From Candidatus Methylobacter titanis (GTDB lineage Bacteria > Pseudomonadota > Gammaproteobacteria > Methylococcales > Methylomonadaceae): DNA of 53,641 bases. How positions within the stretch are numbered: position 1 is the first letter of the stretch; each line of letters opens with the position of its first letter. A model generated the notes under the pieces. The model was not told the origin of the DNA and did no database searches. It saw only the letters and a program-made list of their open reading frames with translations. The stretch spans positions 1-53,641 of the forward strand of contig JAQSDX010000022.1 of assembly GCA_029946125.1 (NCBI GenBank). The letters are read 5' to 3'. Position numbers and translations under genes: made by a program. Positions 45,343 to 53,530 of the stretch are shown here, in pieces.

Positions 45343-46086
45343 ATGATTTCTCGGATAGACTCAATGAAGTTTAAAATTATTCCAACGTTAGTTTATTTGT
45401 GCCTATTGCCGGTGTTGCTCGCGTTGGGACTGTGGCAATTAGACCGTTCAGAACAGAAGCGGGCGTTGCTTAATTTGCAAGAACAAGCGGTGGCAACTGA
45501 AACATTGCATTTGTCTGAGGTTATGGAAAACAGTACAGAGACACTGAGATACAAGCAGGTCGAGGTTACAGGGCGATACGATATGGCGCACCAGTTTTTG
45601 ATAGATAATCAAATCAGTGGCGGCAAGGCGGGCTATTTTGTATTGACACCATTGATATTGACCGGTGAAACCAAGGCTGTTTTGGTAAACAGGGGTTGGA
45701 TTCCTTTAAATTCGGATCGATCTATTCTTCCTGACTTGCAGATTAACCAGGTGCAAGCAACTATTACTGGACGGATTAATGACTTCCCCAGTGTTGGTAT
45801 AAAATTAGCCGGAGCGGAAATTCCAACCTCAAGTTGGCCATCGGTAGTGCAGGTGGTCGATAGTCAGGTATTGGCTAAAAAATTAGGCTATTCATTATTT
45901 CAATTCCAGGTTGAGCTTGCTAAAGAATTACCCGATGGGTTTAAACGGGAATGGCATACAACAACCATTATGTTGCCCGAACAACATACGGCCTATGCAA
46001 TTCAGTGGTTTGCATTGGCATTAACACTAACGATATTATTTATTTGGTACGGTTTTAAAAACAACGATGCAAAATCAGAAGGCTAA
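45343..46086 (+). CDS. SURF1-family heme a insertion factor
   Basis: SURF1 helps place heme a in subunit I. It has an N-terminal helix (IPTLVYLCLLPVLLALGLWQLDRSEQKR pattern), the periplasmic domain with YKQVEVTGRYD, VLVNRGWIP and a C-terminal helix (HTAYAIQWFALALTLTILFIWYG). The start is uncertain: GTG 45313, ATG 45343 and ATG 45364 are in frame. I use 45343. The stop overlaps the next gene by 20 bases. Confidence 0.9.
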   Translation: MISRIDSMKFKIIPTLVYLCLLPVLLALGLWQLDRSEQKRALLNLQEQAVATETLHLSEVMENSTETLRYKQVEVTGRYDMAHQFLIDNQISGGKAGYFVLTPLILTGETKAVLVNRGWIPLNSDRSILPDLQINQVQATITGRINDFPSVGIKLAGAEIPTSSWPSVVQVVDSQVLAKKLGYSLFQFQVELAKELPDGFKREWHTTTIMLPEQHTAYAIQWFALALTLTILFIWYGFKNNDAKSEG

Positions 46087-46663
46087 AAATCATCTATTAA
46101 TAATAGTTCTATTTGGGATGACGGTCATTCCATTCTTGATCGCGTGGGGATTAAAAGAACATCCGCAACTATTAAATGGGCAAACCAATCATGGGCAGTT
46201 AATCACGCCGCCACAAACAACCGAACGCGGCGATTTAACCGGTTTTGATCAGTTTTCAATCGACAATATAGCAGAGCTTAACGGACACTGGTTGCTGGTC
46301 AATGTCATCCCCAACGGTGATTGTAATGAGGTGTGTCTTGAATCCATTCATAAAACCAAACAGTTAAGGCTGATGTTAAATAAGGAATTGACCCGTACGC
46401 GTCGAATGGTCATCGTCCTAAAAGAGGTTACGCCGGAAGTTGCGAGCCAATGGTGGAAAAATGACCCGACCTTATTACGAGTCAAAGCCAATGATGCAGT
46501 TACCCAGAAAATTACTGCAATCAGGCAAGGTAATATTCCTGATGGGATGCTGCTGTTAATGGATCCATTGGGTAATTTGATGATGCAGTATGAGCCGGGT
46601 TTTGATCCTTACAACGTAAAAAGTGATCTTATGCATCTTTTGCGAATTTCACAAATTGGATAG
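46067..46663 (+). CDS. Sco-like thioredoxin-fold membrane protein in the cox locus
   Basis: The 198-residue protein has one N-terminal helix (HLLIIVLFGMTVIPFLIAWG) and a periplasmic domain with GHWLLVNV, a CxxxC motif (DCNEVCLESIHKTKQLR) and a C-terminal DPLGNLMMQYEPGFDP block. This is the layout of Sco/SenC copper chaperones, though I do not see the distal copper His, so copper binding is uncertain. Homologues are common between SURF1 and heme A synthase genes. Its stop touches the start region of the next gene. Confidence 0.72.
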   Translation: MQNQKAKNHLLIIVLFGMTVIPFLIAWGLKEHPQLLNGQTNHGQLITPPQTTERGDLTGFDQFSIDNIAELNGHWLLVNVIPNGDCNEVCLESIHKTKQLRLMLNKELTRTRRMVIVLKEVTPEVASQWWKNDPTLLRVKANDAVTQKITAIRQGNIPDGMLLLMDPLGNLMMQYEPGFDPYNVKSDLMHLLRISQIG

Positions 46664-46674
46664 TGGAAAATAAC

Positions 46675-48657
46675 ATGTTTAGAAAAATAACTCTCTTTAG
46701 CATTGTTTTAGCTTTAATAGTTATCGTAGCGGGTTCATACGTTCGCTTATCCGGGGCAGGGTTAGGCTGCCCAGATTGGCCGGGATGTTATGGGCAAGCC
46801 GTTGTCAGCTATCATACCGATTTTATAGCACAGGCGGCTAAGGCTTTCCCGGTACAGACTCCTGATATAGCAAAAGCCTGGAAAGAAATGGGACATCGTT
46901 ATCTGGCCGCTATCTTAGGCATGGCTGTGTTGTTGCTGGCGATGCTTTCGTGGCGCGTACCACAAGCTCGCGGGGCGGTTATCTCAGCGATATTAGGTCT
47001 GATAATTTTAGTCGGATTACAGGCGGCTTTAGGCATGTGGGCCGTAAAATTGTACGCTATGCCAATTGTTGTCACCGGTCATTTATTGCTCGGCATGATG
47101 ACTTTCTGGCTATTGTTCTGGCTGTATTTACGGGTTAATCCAAAGATTTCACCATTAACTGTGCGTAGCAAGGGTTTGCTTGCATTTACCCGATTTGCAA
47201 TGGGAGTGTTATTTGTAGAAATTGTTTTGGGCGCTTGGGTTAGTACTAATTATGCCGCTTTAGCCTGTTCGGGTTTCCCAGCGTGCAATGGTTCTTGGTG
47301 GCCTAAAGCCGATTATCAAACGGCGCTGAATTTATTTAGCGGCTTAAGCACAGGTTATACCGGCGTCATCGCATTTGATGCGCAGGTTGCCGCAAATTGG
47401 TTGCATAGGGTTGGTGCGCTGGTTAGTTTTATTGTGCTCACTCTGGTGATGTTGACCGCAACATCTGCTCATCATTCAACACCGATCAGAAGAGCGGGTT
47501 TATGGCTGAGTGTGTTACTGTTGTTACAGATCGGTTCAGGCATTGTCGGCATTAAACTCGGTGCGCCTTTATGGGCGGGGTTGGCTCATAATGCGTTTAC
47601 CGCATTGTTGATGTTGCCGTTGATCGCTATCAGTTTTTATAGTCGATATGTTTATGTTGAAGAGCTAAAGCCTGCCGTAGAAGTTGAGCCGCAAGTTGTT
47701 TTGGTCGCAGAAGAAGCTTATTTTGAGCCGGAACCCGAATCACTATACTTACGGCTGAAATCACAGTTAACGCGAACCCGTTCCGGACTTAGCGGGGTAT
47801 TGGCTCATATTCCTTTAGGTCGACAAGAAATTGATGAGGATTTGCTGGAAGACATTGAAGCCAGTTTGTTAATGGCCGATATAGGCGTGGATGCGACTAC
47901 TGAAATCATCAAACGCTTGACTGAGCGTGTTGAACGGCATCAGCTCAATGATGGTGCGGCTTTATCAGCGGCCTTAAAGCAGGAACTGCTGAGCATGCTG
48001 CAACCGTGCAGCCAAAAGCTGCATATTCCCAAACAGGACAAACCTTTCGTTATTCTGGTCGTCGGTGTTAATGGCGCGGGTAAAACCACAACAATCGGTA
48101 AATTGGCTAAGCGTTTACAGGCGCAAGGCCATAGCGTGATGTTAGCCGCCGGAGATACCTTTAGAGCGGCGGCTGTCGAGCAATTGCAAACCTGGGGGGA
48201 GCGTAATAACATTCATGTGGTAGCTCAGCATACCGGGGCTGATTCGGCATCGGTCATTTATGATGGCGTACAATCCGCACAGGCAAAAGGCATTGATGTG
48301 TTGATTGCCGATACCGCCGGACGCTTGCATACCAAATCCAATCTGATGGATGAATTGAAAAAAATTAAACGTATTATCGGTAAGCTGGATGAAACCGCGC
48401 CTCATGAAGTGCTGCTGGTATTGGATGCCGGTACCGGGCAAAATGCCTTATCGCAAACCAAACTGTTTAATGAGACGGTTGCCTTGACCGGCCTGGTTCT
48501 GACCAAGCTCGATGGCACCGCAAAAGGCGGTATTATTTTCGCATTAGCCAAACAGTTCAATATCCCTATCCGTTTTATAGGAATAGGCGAAGGTATTGAT
48601 GATCTGCAGGATTTTGATGCAGATGCTTTTGTCAATGCATTGTTTGTTAAAGACTAA
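46675..48657 (+). CDS. Heme A synthase (Cox15/CtaA) fused to SRP receptor FtsY
   Basis: One uninterrupted frame encodes two normally separate proteins. Residues about 1-325 are a complete heme A synthase with eight helices and its His ligands (GHRYLAAILGM, VTGHLLLGMM, NWLHRVGALV, LAHNAFTALL), which oxidises heme O to heme A. Residues about 326-355 are an acidic Glu/Pro/Val linker like the start of FtsY. About 360-660 are the FtsY N and G domains with GVNGAGKTTTIGKLAKR, DTFRAAAVEQL, DTAGRLHTKSNLMDEL and TKLDGTAKGG. No in-frame ATG or GTG with a ribosome site lies at the junction, so FtsY would be made only as the fusion. ATG 46675 is used. A GTG at 46663 is possible. ftsE follows after 7 bases. 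Confidence 0.88.
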   Translation: MFRKITLFSIVLALIVIVAGSYVRLSGAGLGCPDWPGCYGQAVVSYHTDFIAQAAKAFPVQTPDIAKAWKEMGHRYLAAILGMAVLLLAMLSWRVPQARGAVISAILGLIILVGLQAALGMWAVKLYAMPIVVTGHLLLGMMTFWLLFWLYLRVNPKISPLTVRSKGLLAFTRFAMGVLFVEIVLGAWVSTNYAALACSGFPACNGSWWPKADYQTALNLFSGLSTGYTGVIAFDAQVAANWLHRVGALVSFIVLTLVMLTATSAHHSTPIRRAGLWLSVLLLLQIGSGIVGIKLGAPLWAGLAHNAFTALLMLPLIAISFYSRYVYVEELKPAVEVEPQVVLVAEEAYFEPEPESLYLRLKSQLTRTRSGLSGVLAHIPLGRQEIDEDLLEDIEASLLMADIGVDATTEIIKRLTERVERHQLNDGAALSAALKQELLSMLQPCSQKLHIPKQDKPFVILVVGVNGAGKTTTIGKLAKRLQAQGHSVMLAAGDTFRAAAVEQLQTWGERNNIHVVAQHTGADSASVIYDGVQSAQAKGIDVLIADTAGRLHTKSNLMDELKKIKRIIGKLDETAPHEVLLVLDAGTGQNALSQTKLFNETVALTGLVLTKLDGTAKGGIIFALAKQFNIPIRFIGIGEGIDDLQDFDADAFVNALFVKD

Positions 48658-48664
48658 AAAATCT

Positions 48665-49321
48665 ATGTTACAGTTCGATAATGTCAGTATGAGGTACCCC
48701 GGAGCAGGCGATGTCTTGCGTAATGTCAGTTTTCATCTGGAGCGTGGTGAAATGGCTTTTCTGACAGGGCATTCAGGGGCCGGAAAAAGTACATTATTGA
48801 AATTGATTGCGCTGATCGAGCGCAGCAGTCGGGGGCAGGTTTTATTGGATGATCAAAATCTCAACCAAGCTAAGGATAGACATATTCCTTTCATACGCAG
48901 GAAAGTGGGTTTGATCTTTCAGGATTATAAGTTGTTACAGGACAGAACCGTTTTTGATAATGTGGCCTTGCCATTAATCATAGCGGGTTACGGACACCAC
49001 GAAGTTTCCCGGCGGGTACGAGCAGCATTGGACAAAGTCGGCCTATTAGGCAAAGAGAAAAAATATCCTGCTGTGTTATCCGGTGGAGAGCAGCAGCGGG
49101 TCGGGATTGCCCGGGCGGTGGTTAACAAGCCGCCGATGATTTTGGCCGATGAGCCAACCGGGAATCTTGATCCGGAGCTGTCCGCTGAAATCATGCATTT
49201 ATTCGAGCAATTTCAACAGGTTGGGAGTACGGTGTTGATTGCCTCGCATGATGTTTTATTGATCGCCCAAATGAATTATCGTGTGTTAAAACTGGATCAC
49301 GGACAACTGGTTGAAAGTTAA
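48665..49321 (+). CDS. ftsE: Cell division ATP-binding protein FtsE
   Basis: FtsE is the ABC ATPase that with FtsX controls peptidoglycan hydrolases at the septum. Walker [14 protein letters not shown]-loop FQDYKLL, signature [14 protein letters not shown] and Walker [13 protein letters not shown] are intact. The ATG at 48665 gives [13 protein letters not shown] and 218 residues, the normal FtsE. The longer open frame upstream overlaps FtsY and is not used. It lies between FtsY and FtsX, the standard order. Confidence 0.97.
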   Translation: MLQFDNVSMRYPGAGDVLRNVSFHLERGEMAFLTGHSGAGKSTLLKLIALIERSSRGQVLLDDQNLNQAKDRHIPFIRRKVGLIFQDYKLLQDRTVFDNVALPLIIAGYGHHEVSRRVRAALDKVGLLGKEKKYPAVLSGGEQQRVGIARAVVNKPPMILADEPTGNLDPELSAEIMHLFEQFQQVGSTVLIASHDVLLIAQMNYRVLKLDHGQLVES

Positions 49322-49324
49322 ACT

Positions 49325-50317
49325 ATGAGGCACGTTACTAAAAAGCCAATTAAACAGGAACGTTGGCAGACTAAAATTTCCGGCGGTAATTTTGTCGATA
49401 AATTGTATGCTTACCGGAACCTTCATGCGCATGCGTTGTTTTCAAGTCTTGGGCGCTTAGTCGCGTCACGGTTCTCTTCAGCAATGACCATCGTTGTCTT
49501 GGCGATCGCCATCTCACTTGCCAGTGGATTTTATATCCTGGTGGCGAACCTCCAGCAGTTGGCAGGCAATTTGGAAGCCAGCAATCAAATCTCATTATTT
49601 ATTAAAGATGAGATTTCAGAAGTTCGAGCCAATAAATTTGCCGATAGTATCAGGAAAAATCCCGACATTCAGGCAGTAAAATTAATTACCAAGGAGCAGG
49701 CGTTAGCCGAATTTCAGTTATACAGCGGATTTGGTGACGCAGTAAAAGCCTTGGAAAAAAATCCGCTACCGGTAGTCATTCAGGTGTTGCCCAAAAATTC
49801 ATTGGAAAATGAACAGGCGCTTGCGGTTTTGCTTGATGATTTTGAGCGGGCCGCAGAAGTTGATTTTGCCCAGATGGATATGCAATGGGTAAAGCGCGTA
49901 CAATCCATAATGGAAGTGGCACGGCGTGGCGTTATCTTATTAAGCTTGTTGCTGGGGACTGGAGTGCTGTTTATTACCGCTAACACCATACGCCTGGAGT
50001 TATATAAACGTCGTGATGAGGTCGTGATCGCTAAGTTAGTGGGAGCGACCAATGGTTTCATTCATAGGCCATTTCTGTATAGCGGTTTTTGGATAGGCTT
50101 TTTTTCCGGTGTGACGGCATGGTTTATTGTTACAACGATCATGCTGATTTTAAAACGGCCTGTCGAAACGCTTTCCAGGCTTTATGACGATGGCTTTCAT
50201 ATAGTGTTTTTGGGCTTTACCGAAACATTGGCATTGCTACTTATTTCATCGGTGCTGGGTGTGGTGGGTTCATGGATAGTGCTTCATTTTCAACTTCGGC
50301 AATTAAAACCCGAGTAG
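49325..50317 (+). CDS. ftsX: Cell division protein FtsX
   Basis: FtsX is the membrane partner of FtsE. It has a basic cytoplasmic N-terminus of about 50 residues, TM1 (MTIVVLAIAISLASGFYIL), a periplasmic domain of about 120 residues (NLEASNQISLFIKDEIS) and three C-terminal helices with the LVGATNGFIHRPFLYSGFW motif. The length of 330 residues is normal. It starts 3 bases after ftsE. Confidence 0.95.
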   Translation: MRHVTKKPIKQERWQTKISGGNFVDKLYAYRNLHAHALFSSLGRLVASRFSSAMTIVVLAIAISLASGFYILVANLQQLAGNLEASNQISLFIKDEISEVRANKFADSIRKNPDIQAVKLITKEQALAEFQLYSGFGDAVKALEKNPLPVVIQVLPKNSLENEQALAVLLDDFERAAEVDFAQMDMQWVKRVQSIMEVARRGVILLSLLLGTGVLFITANTIRLELYKRRDEVVIAKLVGATNGFIHRPFLYSGFWIGFFSGVTAWFIVTTIMLILKRPVETLSRLYDDGFHIVFLGFTETLALLLISSVLGVVGSWIVLHFQLRQLKPE

Positions 50318-50324
50318 GAAATTA

Positions 50325-50351
50325 TTAGCACTCAATGATTAAGAGTGCTAG
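50325..50351. promoter_or_regulatory. CIRCE operator (HrcA site) upstream of rpoH
   Basis: TTAGCACTC, nine bases, then GAGTGCTAG matches the CIRCE consensus TTAGCACTC-N9-GAGTGCTAA at 17 of 18 positions with exact spacing. It lies 32 bases before the rpoH ATG. CIRCE is the binding site of the heat-shock repressor HrcA. Confidence 0.88.
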
Positions 50352-50383
50352 AATTCGAAAAAGTTTTTTATCTGGAGATCTCA

Positions 50384-51241
50384 ATGAGTAACGCATTAGC
50401 ATTACCTGTTAATTTATCGGTAGGAACGTTTGATGCCTACTTAAATGTCGTCAGGCAAATGCCTAAATTGACAGTAGAACAAGAACGCGAATTAGCCTTA
50501 AAATTTAGAGATGACGGCGATTTGGAAGCCGCACGTCAATTGGTTATGACCAATTTGCGCTTTGTGATTCACGTTGCTCGAGGCTACAGTGGATATGGCT
50601 TGTCTATGCCGGATATTATTCAAGAAGGCAATATCGGCTTGATGAAAGCGGTTAAGCGCTTTGATCCTGATGTTGGTGTGCGTTTGGTTTCATTCGCCGT
50701 ACACTGGATTAAAGCCGAGATTCATGAATATGTGATCAAAAACTGGGGTATTGTAAAAGTTGCCACCACCAAAGCGCAACGTAAACTGTTTTTTAACTTG
50801 CGTAAATCCAAGCAGGATATAGGCTGGTTATCCAATGACGAAGCGGTGGCGATCGCCAAAGATCTTGATGTCGATGTCAGTATCGTTTACGAAATGGAAA
50901 AACGTCTAGGCAGCAGAGATATGTCATTTGACATGCCTGTCGATGAATCAGCCGAAGAAAGCTATGTGGCCCCAGCCAGCTATCTTCATCAGCATGGCAC
51001 TGATCCTGCGGTACTGCTAGAAAATTCAGATTGGGAAGGCCATGAGCAGGATTTATTGTCGGGAGCATTGTCCCAGTTGGACGAACGCAGTCTGGATATT
51101 CTGTCGAGCCGTTGGTTGACGGACAAAAAAGCGACCTTGCATGAACTTGCCGATCGTTACAATGTTTCAGCGGAAAGAATCAGGCAGTTAGAACAAAATG
51201 CGATGAAAAAAGTAAGAGCAGCCGTTGAACTAGCCGCTTGA
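50384..51241 (+). CDS. rpoH: RNA polymerase sigma factor RpoH (sigma-32)
   Basis: This is the heat-shock sigma factor. The RpoH box QRKLFFNLRKSK, diagnostic for sigma-32, follows region 2 (DIIQEGNIGLMKAVKRFDP and FAVHWIKAEIHEYVIKNW), and region 4 ends with LHELADRYNVSAERIRQLEQNAMKKVR. The ATG at 50384, with GGAG upstream, gives MSNALALPVN and 285 residues, as in other RpoH. The open frame runs back to 50345 but overlaps the CIRCE element. It has its own terminator and likely its own HrcA-controlled promoter. Confidence 0.97.
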   Translation: MSNALALPVNLSVGTFDAYLNVVRQMPKLTVEQERELALKFRDDGDLEAARQLVMTNLRFVIHVARGYSGYGLSMPDIIQEGNIGLMKAVKRFDPDVGVRLVSFAVHWIKAEIHEYVIKNWGIVKVATTKAQRKLFFNLRKSKQDIGWLSNDEAVAIAKDLDVDVSIVYEMEKRLGSRDMSFDMPVDESAEESYVAPASYLHQHGTDPAVLLENSDWEGHEQDLLSGALSQLDERSLDILSSRWLTDKKATLHELADRYNVSAERIRQLEQNAMKKVRAAVELAA

Positions 51242-51271
51242 TTCATCGAGACCTTAGTGCCATTAAAAGCT

Positions 51272-51308
51272 AAAAAAGGCTTAGCGATTTGATCGTTAAG
51301 CCTTTTTT
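51272..51308 (+). terminator. Rho-independent terminator after rpoH
   Basis: GGCTTAGCGAT pairs with ATCGTTAAGCC (with G-T pairing) around TTG, flanked by A6 and T6. It lies about 30 bases past the rpoH stop. Confidence 0.88.
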
Positions 51309-51325
51309 ATTGACTTACGGTGTCA

Positions 51326-51384
51326 CGTCAGGCTTTCCTGCCTGACGTCCTTCAGGTAAATGCAAATCTGTTCCAGACAGATTG
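51326..51384 (+). repeat. Structured repeat, copy 3 (intergenic)
   Basis: This is the intergenic copy of the repeat found twice in comF. Stem 1 is CGTCAGGC with GCCTGACG (51326-51347), then CCTTCAGG, and stem 2 is AATCTGT with ACAGATT around TCCAG. It lies between the rpoH terminator and the convergent TIGR02647 gene. Confidence 0.85.
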
Positions 51385-51422
51385 GTGATGCAACCGTAAC
51401 AACATTTTTGTTTCAACTGACG

Positions 51423-51659
51423 TTAAAGCGGTCTTAGTATATCCAGAACTGCTTGAGCCTTTACTGCAGTTTCAAGGCCGAGATTAGTTAGATAGCCTCC
51501 ATCTTCCTGCGATACCAAGCCTTTTTCGAACAGCCTATGGGTAGCAGCAATTGTTTCAGGTGTAGCCGTTTTATGAACCTTGATGCCTTCCAGAGTAGTC
51601 GTCAGGTCATAGCGAACTAGAATGTTCAGTTCATCTACAATATCTTGGGTATAGGGCAT
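51423..51659 (-). CDS. TIGR02647-family conserved protein
   Basis: A 78-residue cytoplasmic protein with the pattern DELNILVRYDLTTTLEGIKVH, then AATHRLFEKGL and DGGYLTNLG, which I recognise as the TIGR02647 family of gammaproteobacteria. The ATI-AATHRLFEKGLVSQEDGG part resembles a winged-helix-like recognition unit, but no function is established. It is a single gene facing rpoH. Confidence 0.8.
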   Translation of the reverse strand: MPYTQDIVDELNILVRYDLTTTLEGIKVHKTATPETIAATHRLFEKGLVSQEDGGYLTNLGLETAVKAQAVLDILRPL

Positions 51660-51731
51660 AGTAAATCCTCGTGAATTATTGATTAAGACGGTAGCATAAT
51701 GCTATTCATAAAGAAGGAGTACCTTTTTTTG

Positions 51732-52421
51732 TCAAGCGGTCTTCTTTCTCGCGACGATAACGCCATCACGGGTTGGGTTGATAAAACTGTCAAACTCGGG
51801 ATCATTAAAGATTAATTCATTGTGTTCAATAATGGCCTCAGTCCAGCCGGGAAAGATATCGCTAGGGTTTTCAACCGCGACCCGGCCGCGCCACAGCACA
51901 TTATCGGCAATATATAGCCCGCCGGGTCGAATCCTGTCTTTAGCCATGCGCCATATCGCCGGATAATCGCCCTTGTCGACATCGTTATAGCAGATGTCAA
52001 ATACCCCTTCGGTTTTGCAAAAAATATCTTGCGCCATCCCTGCCTGAAAATCAATTCGATCCCACAAACCGGCTGCACTAAGATAGTGCTCGGCTTTCTG
52101 CTGATTGAGAAAATCGGCGTCGGTGCAAATCACTTGGCCTTTAGAGCCTACTGCTTTGGCAAACCAATAAGCCGAATAACCATAACCGCTGCCAAATTCG
52201 AATACCCGTTCAGCATTGATCATTTTGGCCTGTGATTCAATAAAAACGCCTACCAAACGGCCGATGATAGGGAAATTATTTTTTCGTGCCAGTGCTTCCA
52301 TCTCGGTTAATACCGGATGATCAGTATGTCGTAGTAAACCGTTCATGTAATTTTCAATGGCCGGATTGACAGGAATTAACACGCCGGGATTTGAAACGGA
52401 AGGGGATTTTATATCGGCCAT
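51732..52421 (-). CDS. SAM-dependent O-methyltransferase (family 3 type)
   Basis: The 229-residue protein follows the catechol/caffeoyl-CoA O-methyltransferase fold. The SAM motif is VFEFGSGYGYSAYWFAKAV, the acidic motif QVICTDAD and the metal-ligand region FDICYNDVDKGDYP, and GGLYIADNVLWRGRV is the second metal site with conserved Asp-Asn. A metal-dependent methyl transfer is likely. The substrate is unknown. It is a single gene, with no clear link to the neighbouring GGDEF gene upstream. Confidence 0.86.
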   Translation of the reverse strand: MADIKSPSVSNPGVLIPVNPAIENYMNGLLRHTDHPVLTEMEALARKNNFPIIGRLVGVFIESQAKMINAERVFEFGSGYGYSAYWFAKAVGSKGQVICTDADFLNQQKAEHYLSAAGLWDRIDFQAGMAQDIFCKTEGVFDICYNDVDKGDYPAIWRMAKDRIRPGGLYIADNVLWRGRVAVENPSDIFPGWTEAIIEHNELIFNDPEFDSFINPTRDGVIVARKKTA

Positions 52422-52497
52422 TAGCAGGTTCTCATGGATGATGGTGGTGTGTATGTTCGGTAGGTATGACCCATGTTGTTTAGCAGGTGCGAGTTAT

Positions 52498-53514
52498 TTA
52501 AAATAACTCAATTTCACCGGAGTCGTTATCCTCGACAAGCACATCCATGTCTTCATACAAAACTACCCTGTTTCTGCCGCTGTCTTTGGCGTGATAAAGT
52601 GCTTTATCGGCGTTATCCAGTTGTGTGCTGGGCATAGATATACCGTTGACATGCGTTAAGCCGATACTGACAGTGACTTGGCCGACAGTCGGGAAATGGT
52701 AATTGGCAATTTCTTCTCTGAAACGGTTAAAGGCAGCTAGAGCAGTCGCTTGACTGGCTAAATTCAGGATAACAACAAATTCTTCGCCACCGAAGCGGAA
52801 TAGAAAATCATTGTAGCGGAAGCATTTCCCCATCAGTTGACTAAATGTCAGCAGCACTTCGTCGCCATACAAATGACCAAAATTGTCATTAACCCGTTTG
52901 AAATGGTCAATATCCAATATGGCAATCCACGAACTTTTCTCTGCTTGCTTATCAATAGTTTGATAGTCACTATAATGTCCGCAAACCTGTAATAAGCGGG
53001 CATCTAAAGATTGTCGATTAGGCAGTTTGGTTAACACGTCCCGTTCTTTGGTATCATGCAATATGACCAGGTTTCGATAGATTTCTCGTAGATTGCCTAG
53101 TAACTCAAGCATCTCCTGTCTAAATGCACCTTTTAGATGAATTGCACGCTGAGGGCCGCCGCCTCCTTTTATGGAAAAAATAGCCCAGGCATATAGGCCG
53201 GATTCATCTGGAACACTGAGATTCAAATCAGCTGAATGATCAAGTCCATCAAATAGATTATTATGATATTGTTCATCATTTCTGGTGAAATCCAACGGGA
53301 ATCGTCTGATTAACAGCTCGCGAACAGTTCCGGTTTCTCCCGGGTTTTTTCTTTCGTGATGATAAATTTCATACGCAGTCGCGCTATCAATCCAAGGAAT
53401 CTTAGTAAGAATATCTAAAAAATTATGCGTTAATGCCTGGTAATCCTGCTGAGCAGATAACTGTATAGTCCAAGAAAAAATTTGCCGTACTGTATGATTA
53501 AAGTTCATCTGCAT
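52498..53514 (-). CDS. GGDEF-domain diguanylate cyclase with N-terminal sensor region
   Basis: The 338-residue protein has an N-terminal half (about 1-165) with a GAF-like pattern (dense hydrophobic pattern, SGLYAWAIFSIKG) and a C-terminal GGDEF domain. The active site is GGEEF in FRFGGEEFVVIL, and the inhibition site RxxD (RYND) sits five residues before it. DIDHFKRVNDNFGH holds the metal Asp residues. It should make cyclic di-GMP in the cytoplasm. No membrane segment is visible. It is the second diguanylate cyclase in the window. Confidence 0.9.
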   Translation of the reverse strand: MQMNFNHTVRQIFSWTIQLSAQQDYQALTHNFLDILTKIPWIDSATAYEIYHHERKNPGETGTVRELLIRRFPLDFTRNDEQYHNNLFDGLDHSADLNLSVPDESGLYAWAIFSIKGGGGPQRAIHLKGAFRQEMLELLGNLREIYRNLVILHDTKERDVLTKLPNRQSLDARLLQVCGHYSDYQTIDKQAEKSSWIAILDIDHFKRVNDNFGHLYGDEVLLTFSQLMGKCFRYNDFLFRFGGEEFVVILNLASQATALAAFNRFREEIANYHFPTVGQVTVSIGLTHVNGISMPSTQLDNADKALYHAKDSGRNRVVLYEDMDVLVEDNDSGEIELF

Positions 53515-53530
53515 TTGGTTGCAATGTGAA

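Noticed and set aside
48596-48664. Extended start of ftsE inside the FtsY coding region
   Set aside because: The ATG at 48665 gives the standard FtsE N-terminus. The extension is FtsY sequence in another frame.
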